Under the pieces are notes generated by a model. It made no database searches and was not told the DNA's origin. It was given only the letters and a program-made list of their open reading frames with translations. The translations under genes were made by a program, and so were the position numbers. A stretch of 64,000 bases of DNA, from positions 44,986-108,985 of the forward strand of contig JAHZGX010000007.1 of NCBI GenBank assembly GCA_019420585.1, read 5' to 3'. The stretch comes from Prevotellaceae bacterium. Lineage in GTDB: Bacteria; Bacteroidota; Bacteroidia; Bacteroidales; Bacteroidaceae. Of this stretch, positions 35,489 to 44,200 are shown one piece after another. The first letter of the stretch is position 1. The number at the start of each line of letters is the position of its first letter.

Positions 35489-35496
35489 TAATTTTG
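35489..35496 (+). promoter_or_regulatory. -7 element for phoH
   Basis: TAATTTTG on the plus strand, 21 bp before the phoH ATG. It lies within about 35 bp of the divergent promoter. Confidence 0.55.
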
Positions 35497-35517
35497 CAGA
35501 TGAATAAATGAGGCCGG

Positions 35518-36504
35518 ATGATAGAGAAACATATCCTTCTTGAGGACATTGACCCTGTGGTATTTTATGGGGTAAATAATGCCAATATGCAGATAATAAA
35601 AGCATTGTACCCGAAGTTGCGCGTGGTTGCGCGTGGCAATGTCATACATGTGATGGGTGATGAACTTGAAATGTGTGCTCTGGAGGAGAATGTACTGAAA
35701 CTGGAGCAGCATGTCCGCCAGTACAACACTTTGACCGAGGAGGATGTCCTGCACATATTGAAGGGGGAGCAGGCCAACCGACATGCGGGAGGGGATGTGA
35801 TAGTCTTCAGCGTGACAGGAAAGCCCATCACCCCACGTACCCCAGGCCAAAAGCAGTTGGTTGATGCCTATGAGCAGAACGACATGCTGTTTGCCACGGG
35901 GCCTGCCGGCACGGGAAAGACCTATACGGCCATAGCCTTGGCTGTGCGTGCCTTGAAGAACAAACACGTGCGCAGAATCATATTGTCGCGACCTGCTGTT
36001 GAGGCTGGCGAGAAACTGGGATTCCTGCCTGGTGACATGAAGGACAAGATAGACCCTTACCTGCAACCGCTTTATGATGCTCTGGAAGACATGGTTCCCC
36101 CGGTGCGCCTGCGTGAGATGATGGAACAGAACATCATACAGATAGCACCTTTGGCTTTTATGCGCGGACGCACTCTGAACGATGCGGTGGTCATTCTTGA
36201 TGAGGCTCAGAATACCACCATGGCACAAATCAAGATGTTCCTGACGCGCATGGGAACAAATACGAAAATGATTGTGACGGGAGACCTGACCCAGGTGGAC
36301 CTCCCTCGCAGCGTACGGTCGGGACTGGCCGATGCACTCCAGGTGCTCCGGGGAGTACCTGGTATCGGATTTGTCCAATTGGGACAACGCGATATCGTGC
36401 GCCATAAACTGGTCACACGTATCGTGGAGGCTTACCGGCACAGGGACGAGGAATCAATACATGAGAATAGACAACAATCAGACATCAACTTAACAAACTA
36501 CTAA
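35518..36504 (+). CDS. PhoH family protein
   Basis: This 328-residue cytosolic ATPase has the PhoH domain: Walker A ATGPAGTGKTYTAIALAV (about residue 125), SRPAVEAGEKLGFLPGD, Walker B VVILDEAQN, and the MIVTGDLTQVDLP block. An N-terminal KH-like region (about 20-60) fits the PhoH/PhoL type. PhoH-like proteins are linked to RNA handling and stress; the exact task is not known. It is followed after 5 bp by a secreted GHL10 protein, an odd partner, so co-transcription may be incidental. Confidence 0.92.
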   Translation: MIEKHILLEDIDPVVFYGVNNANMQIIKALYPKLRVVARGNVIHVMGDELEMCALEENVLKLEQHVRQYNTLTEEDVLHILKGEQANRHAGGDVIVFSVTGKPITPRTPGQKQLVDAYEQNDMLFATGPAGTGKTYTAIALAVRALKNKHVRRIILSRPAVEAGEKLGFLPGDMKDKIDPYLQPLYDALEDMVPPVRLREMMEQNIIQIAPLAFMRGRTLNDAVVILDEAQNTTMAQIKMFLTRMGTNTKMIVTGDLTQVDLPRSVRSGLADALQVLRGVPGIGFVQLGQRDIVRHKLVTRIVEAYRHRDEESIHENRQQSDINLTNY

Positions 36505-36509
36505 AACGT

Positions 36510-38261
36510 ATGAGGAAAAAATTACTTTTGTCAGTTTTTCTTGTCATGGCCATGACATCCTTGTCGGCGGCAGACAATTACATCAAACGTGAGGTGCGAG
36601 GTGCATGGATAGCCACCGTGTCGCAAATTGACTGGCCTTCGAATGCAGGCACTTCATTGGCCATACGCAGGCAGCAGCAGAATGAGATGAAGACGTATCT
36701 CGATGAATTGCAGGCTGCCAACATCAATGCCATATATTTCCAGACACGTCCCATGGCCGATGCCTTGTATAAGTCCAGTTATGAACCTTCATCCAGTTAT
36801 TTCACCGGACAGAGAGGTGCACGTCTTACCTGGGATCCTTTGGAGTTTGTGGTGGCAGAGTGTCACAAGCGAGGCATGGAGTGCCATGCTTGGGTGAATC
36901 CTTACAGGTGGGCCAGGGCTTCTGATCCAAGATGGAATACGAAGATGGACAAAGAACTTATAGACAATAATATGCTCATTTCCTATAATGACAATGTTAT
37001 CTTCAATCCTGCTTTGCCTGAGACTCGTGAGCGTATTGTAAACGTATGCCGAGAGATGATTGAGAACTATGATATTGACGGTATCATCTTTGACGATTAT
37101 TTCTATCCCAGTGGAATGCCTGCGACAAGTGATGCCGAGGATTACAATGACTGGGAGGCATCGGGCACAAAACTTTCCTTCGGGGACTGGCGGCGTGAGA
37201 ATGTGAATGCCATGGTGGGTGATGTGTATGCCATGATACAGGAGTTGGATCCTGCAGTCAAGTTCGGCATCTCGCCTGCAGGAGCCGCCTGCTCTGACCC
37301 TGCTGTGGCAGCCAAGCATGGAGTGGATCCCATTCCCAAGGGCAGCGACTGGCAGTACAATGGGATTTTCTCTGACCCGGTGGCATGGCTTGAGGAAGGT
37401 ACCATTGATTACATATCGCCCCAACTTTATTGGAAGACTGACCATAGCACCAATCCCTTTGGTCCCATGACACAATGGTGGTCAAAAGTGGCCAAGCAGT
37501 TCGGACGGCATCATTACGCCAGCCATTCGCTCACCTTCCTGCAGACGAGCAACACGAACACCGACTGGGTGGAAGTGGGAAAGCAGGTGCAGTACTCCCG
37601 TGCGTACACCAAGACTGCTGCTCCGGGAGCCATTTTCTATTCTGCCTGTGACCTGGATGGCAAGAAGGCCAAGGGACTTGGCGCGTGGCTCAAGGCAAAC
37701 AAGTTCCAGCATCCTGCCCTTACGCCTGCCATTGACTGGAAGGAGCACAGCGAGCCGGGGGAAGTGGACAGCCTTGTTTCTGACGGACATGTGCTCCAGT
37801 GGGCTACTGACGGACGCATGCGCTACACGGTATATGCGATTCCTGATGACAAGAAAGACACCAATGTGGAGACAAGTACTGCGGGCGGTATCTTGGCTGA
37901 CTATCTGCTGGGTATGACCTACACCAGTTCTTACCAAATTCCTGAAGAGTACGCCGAGGGTTACCAGTTTGCCGTGTGCAAACTTGACCGCTATGGCAAT
38001 GAGTTCGCCCCCGTGTACATCGACATAGCCGATGTTATTGAGGATATAGCCGAGGCGGCCGTGAAGATAGACTTGGAGGGATGGACAGTCACCACCAGCG
38101 TGAAGGTAAGTCATTTACAGGTGTATAACGCCATGGGACAACTGATGACCAGTGGCGAGGACACGGATGAACTGGACGTGAGCGGACTGCCCACCGGCAT
38201 ATACATAGTAAAGGCCGTCACGGGCAAGCAGACTGCAACCAAGAAGATTTACGTGCGCTAA
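36510..38261 (+). CDS. Secreted glycoside hydrolase-like protein (GHL10/DUF187) with T9SS-type sorting tail
   Basis: This 583-residue protein has a signal peptide (LLLSVFLVMAMTSLSAA) and a TIM-barrel GHL10 domain (about 25-400) with REVRGAWIATVSQIDWPS, GMECHAWVNPYRW and DGIIFDDYFYP. Members are proposed to act on cell-wall or other glycans. A middle beta domain follows. The last 70 residues or so (LQVYNAMGQLMTS..., LPTGIYIVKAVTGKQ, ending KKIYVR) match the type A sorting domain of the type IX secretion system. This implies export across the outer membrane and anchoring at the surface. The enzyme activity is inference from family. Confidence 0.88.
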   Translation: MRKKLLLSVFLVMAMTSLSAADNYIKREVRGAWIATVSQIDWPSNAGTSLAIRRQQQNEMKTYLDELQAANINAIYFQTRPMADALYKSSYEPSSSYFTGQRGARLTWDPLEFVVAECHKRGMECHAWVNPYRWARASDPRWNTKMDKELIDNNMLISYNDNVIFNPALPETRERIVNVCREMIENYDIDGIIFDDYFYPSGMPATSDAEDYNDWEASGTKLSFGDWRRENVNAMVGDVYAMIQELDPAVKFGISPAGAACSDPAVAAKHGVDPIPKGSDWQYNGIFSDPVAWLEEGTIDYISPQLYWKTDHSTNPFGPMTQWWSKVAKQFGRHHYASHSLTFLQTSNTNTDWVEVGKQVQYSRAYTKTAAPGAIFYSACDLDGKKAKGLGAWLKANKFQHPALTPAIDWKEHSEPGEVDSLVSDGHVLQWATDGRMRYTVYAIPDDKKDTNVETSTAGGILADYLLGMTYTSSYQIPEEYAEGYQFAVCKLDRYGNEFAPVYIDIADVIEDIAEAAVKIDLEGWTVTTSVKVSHLQVYNAMGQLMTSGEDTDELDVSGLPTGIYIVKAVTGKQTATKKIYVR

Positions 38262-38308
38262 TGGGCATGTACCAACGGGTTATTATCTTAAATTATAAAT
38301 ATATAGGC

Positions 38309-39262
38309 ATGAAAGCTCTAACCAAAACAGAATTCAACCTGCCTGGGCAGGTGAGCGTGTACCACGGTAAGGTGCGCGACGTGTATGACATCAATGATGA
38401 CCTGATGGTCATGGTGGCCACTGACCGTATATCGGCTTTCGATGTGGTGTTGCCCAAAGGCATTCCGTTCAAGGGGCAGGTGCTCAACCAGATTGCAGCC
38501 AAGTTCCTTGATGCCACAGCCGACATCGTGCCTAACTGGAAACTGGCCACTCCTGACCCTATGGTCACTGTGGGACTGAAGGCAGAGGGCTTCCGCGTGG
38601 AGATGATCATACGTGGTTACCTGACCGGCTCGGCGTGGAGGGAGTACAAGAATGGCTGCCGCGAACTTTGCGGCGTGAAACTTCCTGAGGGCATGCGTGA
38701 GAACCAGAAGTTCCCCGAGCCCATCATCACTCCCACCACCAAGGCCGAGGAGGGGCACGATGAGAACATCAGCCGTGAGGAAATCATTGCCCAGGGTATC
38801 GTGAGCCGTGAGGACTATGAGCAGATGGAGCAATATACGCGTGCCCTGTTTGCCAGGGGAACAGAGATTGCTGCCGGCAAGGGACTCATCCTGGTGGATA
38901 CCAAGTATGAGTTTGGCAAGCGTGACGGCAAGGTGATTCTCATTGACGAGATTCACACGCCCGACAGCAGCCGCTACTTCTATGCCGAGGGGTATGAGGA
39001 GAAGTTTGAGCAGGGTCTTCCCCAGAAGCAGCTCAGCAAGGAGTTCGTGCGCCAGTGGCTCATTGAGCATGACTTCATGAACCAGCCCGGACAGGTCATG
39101 CCGGAAATCACTGACGAGTATGCCCAGAGTGTGGCTGATCGCTACATTGAACTCTATGAGCATATCGTGGGGGAGAAGTTCGTGCCCGTGGAGGCCGACG
39201 GGGATATCGCCGCACGCATCGAGAAGAACGTGACGGCATGGCTGGCACAGCATGGCAAGTAA
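38309..39262 (+). CDS. purC: Phosphoribosylaminoimidazole-succinocarboxamide synthase
   Basis: PurC joins CAIR and aspartate with ATP in purine synthesis. The protein has 317 residues from the ATG at 38309, with MKALTKTEFNLPGQVSVYHGKVRDVY at the family's N-terminus read in two parts: start, then GKVRDVY. An in-frame ATG at 38261 overlaps the stop of the GHL10 gene and adds non-conserved residues. Other blocks are ATDRISAFDVVLP, RGYLTGSAWREY and DEIHTPDSSRY. The length is that of the longer PurC class rather than the roughly 240 of E. coli. A terminator follows. Confidence 0.95.
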   Translation: MKALTKTEFNLPGQVSVYHGKVRDVYDINDDLMVMVATDRISAFDVVLPKGIPFKGQVLNQIAAKFLDATADIVPNWKLATPDPMVTVGLKAEGFRVEMIIRGYLTGSAWREYKNGCRELCGVKLPEGMRENQKFPEPIITPTTKAEEGHDENISREEIIAQGIVSREDYEQMEQYTRALFARGTEIAAGKGLILVDTKYEFGKRDGKVILIDEIHTPDSSRYFYAEGYEEKFEQGLPQKQLSKEFVRQWLIEHDFMNQPGQVMPEITDEYAQSVADRYIELYEHIVGEKFVPVEADGDIAARIEKNVTAWLAQHGK

Positions 39263-39278
39263 GTGACAGGGTAATGCG

Positions 39279-39311
39279 GGGCACGGACATATCGTATGGT
39301 TGTCCGTGCCC
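39279..39311 (+). terminator. Terminator after purC
   Basis: Perfect 11-bp stem GGGCACGGACA (39279-39289) and complement (39301-39311), then TGTTTCTTT. Confidence 0.85.
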
Positions 39312-39348
39312 TGTTTCTTTCCGATAAGTTAGTCAGATAGAAGGAATC

Positions 39349-40080
39349 ATGTATAAGACCGAGAATGTACTGCCCTACGGAGGGGGAGACAAGCGCCAGC
39401 AGGTGGAACGCATGTTCAACCGCATTGCGCATTCTTATGACCTGCTCAACCACAGTCTCTCGCTGGGGATAGACCGCCGCTGGCGAAGGAAGGCCATTGA
39501 GGCTCTGGGCAAGCATCGCCCGCAGGAGGTGCTCGACATTGCCACGGGCACCGGAGACCTGGCCATCATGAATGCGCGTTGTAACCATCCCCGGCACATA
39601 ACGGGAGCTGACATCAGCGAGGGCATGATGGAGGTGGCGAGGCGGAAGGTGGAGAAGGCCGGGCTGTCGGACGTCATTTCCTTCCGCAGGGAAGACTGCA
39701 CCTGCATGTCTTTCGCCGACGGCTCCTTCGATGCAGTGACCTCATCGTATGGCGTGCGCAACTTCACCGACCTTGACGCTGGGCTGCGTGAGATGCACAG
39801 GGTGCTCCGCCCGGGAGGCCACCTGCTCATAGTGGAGCTCAGCACTCCCGTGCGCTTCCCCATGAAGCAACTCTTCGGCATCTATGCCCACGTGGTGATG
39901 CCCTTGCTGGGGCGGCTCATCAGCCATGACGACAGCGCATACACTTACCTGCCTGCAAGCATGGAGGCTTTCCCCCAGGCCGAGGAGATGGAGAGGATAT
40001 TGCTCAGGAACGGGTTCTCCAGCGTGCAGTGGAAGCGTTTCTGCGGAGGTATCAGCACGATGTATTTGGCCACGAAGTGA
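39349..40080 (+). CDS. menG: Demethylmenaquinone methyltransferase
   Basis: MenG/UbiE adds the last methyl group in menaquinone synthesis. The 243 residues have the family opening (VERMFNRIAHSYDLLNHSLSLGIDRRWR), the SAM motif LDIATGTGDLAI, and SYGVRNFTD and RVLRPGGHLLIVE. In anaerobic Bacteroidales, menaquinone serves fumarate reduction, which fits the succinate/propionate genes elsewhere in the window. aroE follows closely. Confidence 0.94.
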   Translation: MYKTENVLPYGGGDKRQQVERMFNRIAHSYDLLNHSLSLGIDRRWRRKAIEALGKHRPQEVLDIATGTGDLAIMNARCNHPRHITGADISEGMMEVARRKVEKAGLSDVISFRREDCTCMSFADGSFDAVTSSYGVRNFTDLDAGLREMHRVLRPGGHLLIVELSTPVRFPMKQLFGIYAHVVMPLLGRLISHDDSAYTYLPASMEAFPQAEEMERILLRNGFSSVQWKRFCGGISTMYLATK

Positions 40081-40111
40081 GTGGCCGGCAATGGACAGAA
40101 AGACACAGACT

Positions 40112-40846
40112 ATGGACAAATATGGTATTATAGGCTATCCCTTGGGGCACAGTTTCAGCCGCTCTTTCTTCACCGAGAAGTTCCGGCGCGAGCAGATAGA
40201 TGCCGAGTATGTCAACTTCGAGGTCCCTTCGGCAAGTGCCCTGGCCGACATCGTGAGGGACAATCCCAACCTGCGCGGGCTCAATGTGACCCTTCCCCAC
40301 AAGGAGGCGGTCATCCCGCTCCTGGACGAACTGAGCGATGAGGCAAGAGAGATTGGGGCCGTGAACGTGATACGGGTGCGCGGGGGGAGGCTGAAAGGCT
40401 TCAACAGTGACATCATAGGCTTCACCCGCAGCATCCGCCCCCTGCTGAGGCCCTGGCACCGGCACGCCTTGGTGCTTGGCACCGGAGGAGCCAGCCGTGC
40501 CGTCAGGGTGGGGCTGGAGAGGATGGGGCTCGAGTGGACATACGTGAGCCGCACTCCTGCCGAGGGGCGCCTCACGTATTCCGACCTCACGCCGGAGGTG
40601 ATGGAGCGTTGCCTGGTGATTGTCAACTGCAGCCCGGTGGGCATGTTCCCCAAGGTGGATGCCTGCCCCGACATTCCTTACGGCCTGCTCACCAACCGCC
40701 ATCTGCTCTACGACCTTGTGTATAACCCGGAGGAGACACTCTTCCTGAGGCGTGGGGCCGAGCAGGGCGCAGCGGAGAAGAATGGGTTGGAGATGCTTCA
40801 CCTGCAGGCCTTGGCCAGTTGGGAGTTCTGGAACGGGGAGCAATAG
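40112..40846 (+). CDS. aroE: Shikimate dehydrogenase
   Basis: AroE reduces 3-dehydroshikimate to shikimate with NADPH. The protein has 244 residues from the ATG at 40112 (DKYGIIGYPLGHSFS), which is how family members begin; an ATG at 40091, seven codons earlier, is possible. Substrate blocks are GYPLGHSFS and NVTLPHKE, and the NADP loop is VLGTGGASRAV. It is 31 bp after menG, with a strong terminator behind it. Confidence 0.94.
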   Translation: MDKYGIIGYPLGHSFSRSFFTEKFRREQIDAEYVNFEVPSASALADIVRDNPNLRGLNVTLPHKEAVIPLLDELSDEAREIGAVNVIRVRGGRLKGFNSDIIGFTRSIRPLLRPWHRHALVLGTGGASRAVRVGLERMGLEWTYVSRTPAEGRLTYSDLTPEVMERCLVIVNCSPVGMFPKVDACPDIPYGLLTNRHLLYDLVYNPEETLFLRRGAEQGAAEKNGLEMLHLQALASWEFWNGEQ

Positions 40847-40871
40847 CCCGCCCGACAGGCAGTAAATGATG

Positions 40872-40911
40872 AGGCTGAGTCGTATCGTGGTTTACGGCTC
40901 AGCCTTTTTTC
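40872..40911 (+). terminator. Terminator after aroE
   Basis: Stem AGGCTGAGTCGTA (40872-40884) with TACGGCTCAGCCT (40893-40905), 13 bp with one G-T pair, running into six T residues. Confidence 0.9.
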
Positions 40912-40944
40912 TTTCTCATCCCTTGCTTTTCTTTGTGTTACAGG

Positions 40945-41174
40945 GTATTAGATGTTCGCATTGGCGGACATTAGGTGTGCGCCATGACAGACATTAGATG
41001 TGTGCTTGGACAGACATTAGATGTTCGCGATGACAGACATTAGATGTGTGCAATGACAGACATTAGATGTGTGCGATGACGGACATTAGATGTGCGCGAT
41101 GACAGACATTAGATGTTCGCCTTTGCAGACATTAGATGTGCGCGATGACAGACATCTAATGTGCGTTTCGGCGT
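40945..41174. repeat. Tandem array, ten ACATTAGATGT-type copies at exact 23-bp steps
   Basis: Copies begin at about 40945, then 40968, 40991, 41014, 41037, 41060, 41083, 41106, 41129 and 41152, every step being 23 bp. The core ACATTAGATGT has dyad arms ACAT and ATGT around TAG. The last copy reads ACATCTAATGT, the same core inverted. The first copy is the most worn. Spacers are variable (GYGCRATGACAG type). The array lies between two convergent genes, after the aroE terminator. Confidence 0.9.
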
Positions 41175-41266
41175 TCCTTTAATGGGGTTTTGCGGCAGCT
41201 GCGGCTTGCTCATGGTCTGCAAGCCTTGGGGGCGGTCATGGGGGCGTTCCGTCCGCCCTGTTTTCC

Positions 41267-44200
41267 TCACTTGCTCCAGAGCGGCGTTCCGTCCCGTGCC
41301 TGCCCCTGCGCGTCAGCACCAGGCTCCGTGGCTCGGGCGCAGTTGTAGAAGGTTACGGTTGCCTCTCCGTTCCGGTCGAGCATCAACTGTGGGTTCCAGT
41401 ACAGGGTGCGGCGGTAGTCCGTGGGCACGTCCGGCAGTTTCCCACGGCTGTAGTCGGGAGAGTAGAACTCTGCGGGGTGGGCAAATCCCTGCAGCACATA
41501 GTGGCGGTCGCGGTACTGCATGCGCGGCTCGATGCCGGTGTGGGGATAGTATACGGTGGTGGTGACGGGCAGGTCGGTGGCCCTGTAGCGCCAGTTGCCG
41601 GGCATGCGCCGGTTGTAGTCTGTGTAGAGGAGTGCCTTGTCCATGCCCTTCATGAACTCTCTCTGCTCTTCCTTGGACAGTATCTCAGGGAAGGAGCATA
41701 GGTACTTCCTGGCATAGAGGGAATCCTCGGGCACGTTGGCGAAGGTGTCCCGATAGGGGGGCAGCGACCTGCGCATTGTGGAGATGCCGAATCGCGTATC
41801 CAGATTGCCGTCCGGCTCGCCCGGGTTCTCCGCACTCCATTCCGGGTTGGAGACGAAGGGATACTCCATCCCATAGTCGGCCACCATGTAGCGTGCGAGT
41901 GAGAACATGCCGGCATCGAACACTAGGTTGTCGCTCTCCTCTGCGTCTATTATTAGGCAAGGCTGTGAGTCGTCGAACTTGCGGAGCCCGTTGTGGCGGG
42001 CACGTACGGACACCTCGCCCATGTGGCGCACGCTGTCGGCATCCATCTCTGAGATTCCCCATCCGTTCTCCTTCTTTGGCCTGTCGGCCATCGTGGCCTG
42101 GTAATGGTTGTAGGGCGACACGAATCTCGGGTAGGGCCACTGTATGCGCGGCAGGTAGTCGGCCACGGGCACGTCAAAGCGCGCCTTCTTGAACCTGTTC
42201 AGCGGTGCCCTCAGGTCTACCTCCTCGTACTCCTTCCCTTGTATCCAGGTGTATCTCCTCCGCTTCCGCCTGCTCCACTTGGTGGTGTCGGCCGCGCTGA
42301 GGAAGAACACTGCCTTCCCGTAGAATGGCGGTAGCTGTACCTGGAACCTCCCGTTGTTCGTCTCCCGCTCGTTCATGGAGATTTCCTCTCCGTCTTCCGA
42401 CACCAGCTCGGAGTGTATCTTCACGTCCTTGTCGGCCTTGAGGTACTGGTGCGACAGGATGTATTCCCTGTCCTTCCCCCGGGTCTTCCTTTCCTGCTCC
42501 CCGTGCCTGTCCTCTTCCGTCTTGATTGCCCCCACGGTTCCCTGTTGCCTGTTCGTGTAGCCTCCCAGGATGGACGGCTCTGCGGTCTGCGATTGCCCGC
42601 CGTTGCTGAAGAGTTCGGCCATGCTGGGTCTGAGCCCCAGCTCGCCAAAGTGGAGCATGTGTGTGTCCAGACTATGGTTGTACCTGTACACGCCTCCCCT
42701 GAGCACGGGAGCCTGTTCTGCCGGCTGGCTCAGCTCCCACGTACCCCTGATGGCCATGTCCTGCCATCGGAACCTTCGCCATCCCTGGGTCATCATCAGC
42801 AGGTCCAGCCCTTCGGCGCGCTCCCTGTCATCCTGCTCGAAATACCAGCCGGGATTGGGCACGAAGCCCCTTATCTCGCTGGCGAGCAGCATCTCGGTCA
42901 TTATGTTCCCGTCATCATGCAGGAAGTCTCTCCTGCTGTCGTCCCTTACGGCCAGCGACACGCTTGCCTCTCCTGCCGTGGCTTTCACGTGCAGGCTCAC
43001 CGGCTCATAGGGGGCATAGCGGTCCTTCAGCCCCCGTATGGTGATGGACGGTGCCTCCCCGCCGCCCGTCCTTGCAAAGAAGAGCCTGTCGGCATATACG
43101 CGCCCGTCGGAGTCGAACACGGTTGCCTGGTAGACTCCCGGCGAGCGGAGCAGCGAGTCGGCGATGGCGTATCTCCATGTCTCTTCTTCCCGCTCCATCT
43201 CTTCCACGCTGCAGAATGCCTTCAGTCTGCCTTCGTGCATCAGCGTGAGGGCGAGCCTTCCGGCAGGCAGGTTGCTTGAGTTGCGGATGCAGGCTGTCCA
43301 CTTGCCCCCTTCTTGTTCCATGCACAGGGCCGTGCCCAGTGTGTCTGCCTGTGGCAAGCGGCTCTTGGCCTGTGTGCCGTCAGTGGCCACAAACCTCACT
43401 TCCTTCTCTTTCTCCTCTCCTGTGGGCGTTACGGTAAACACGCCGCGCCCCCTGTTGAGCGTCTTTACCGAGTCCTTGCCGAAGTGCAGCCATCCTTCCA
43501 CCCATTCCCCGTCATCCCATGCGGCCTCGAACGCTACCCTGCCGGGCAATCCTTGCACCAGTCCTCCTCCTTCGGGAAAGAGTTTCAGGGTAAGCGTGCG
43601 CTTGTCCTTGTTCTTGCGGAAATAGCGGCGCAGGCCTCTGAACGTGCTGTTCCGCTCGAAGTCTCCGGCCTCCTTTGGCTTGTCATATATCGGGAACACA
43701 CGGCTGTAGAGCTTCTCGTAGTCGGTGAAGTAGGCGCGCTCCAGTTCCTTGCTCTCAAACCATTTGAATGCGTAAGGGGAGTGCTTGCGCTCATAGGCTC
43801 CCCAGTTGAGTTGCCATCGGGTGTAGGCTCTGAGTTCGTGCAGCCCTGCGTATTGCGTTGTCTTGTCCAGGGCGAAGAAACCCTCTCCGTGCCCGTTGTG
43901 CATCTGAATGAGTTTGCGCTCCACCAGGTAGCCGTCTTGTCCGTAGAGTTCCACATAGAGCACCCCGCTCACGTTCGATGGCCTGCCCGTATCAGTACGT
44001 CGGCTGTAGGCAGAGAACCAGATTGTGTCACCCAACTGGTAGCAGGTATTGTCCATGTGCACGTACACCTTCTCTTGCGGGATGGTTCGTCCAAAGGCTC
44101 TGAGGCGTTCCACCAGCGGCCGGAATCCGCCTGCACCAGTTAGTGAGTCTGCCTTGTGCCTTGGGCTGATGTCCTCCTTGGCTATTTCCATCTGAGTGCT

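Noticed and set aside
40945..41174. CRISPR array
   Set aside because: Repeat cores of 11 bp with 12-bp spacers are far too short, spacers are partly alike, and no cas genes are present. The same applies to the arrays at 12.1, 25.7 and 63.6 kb.
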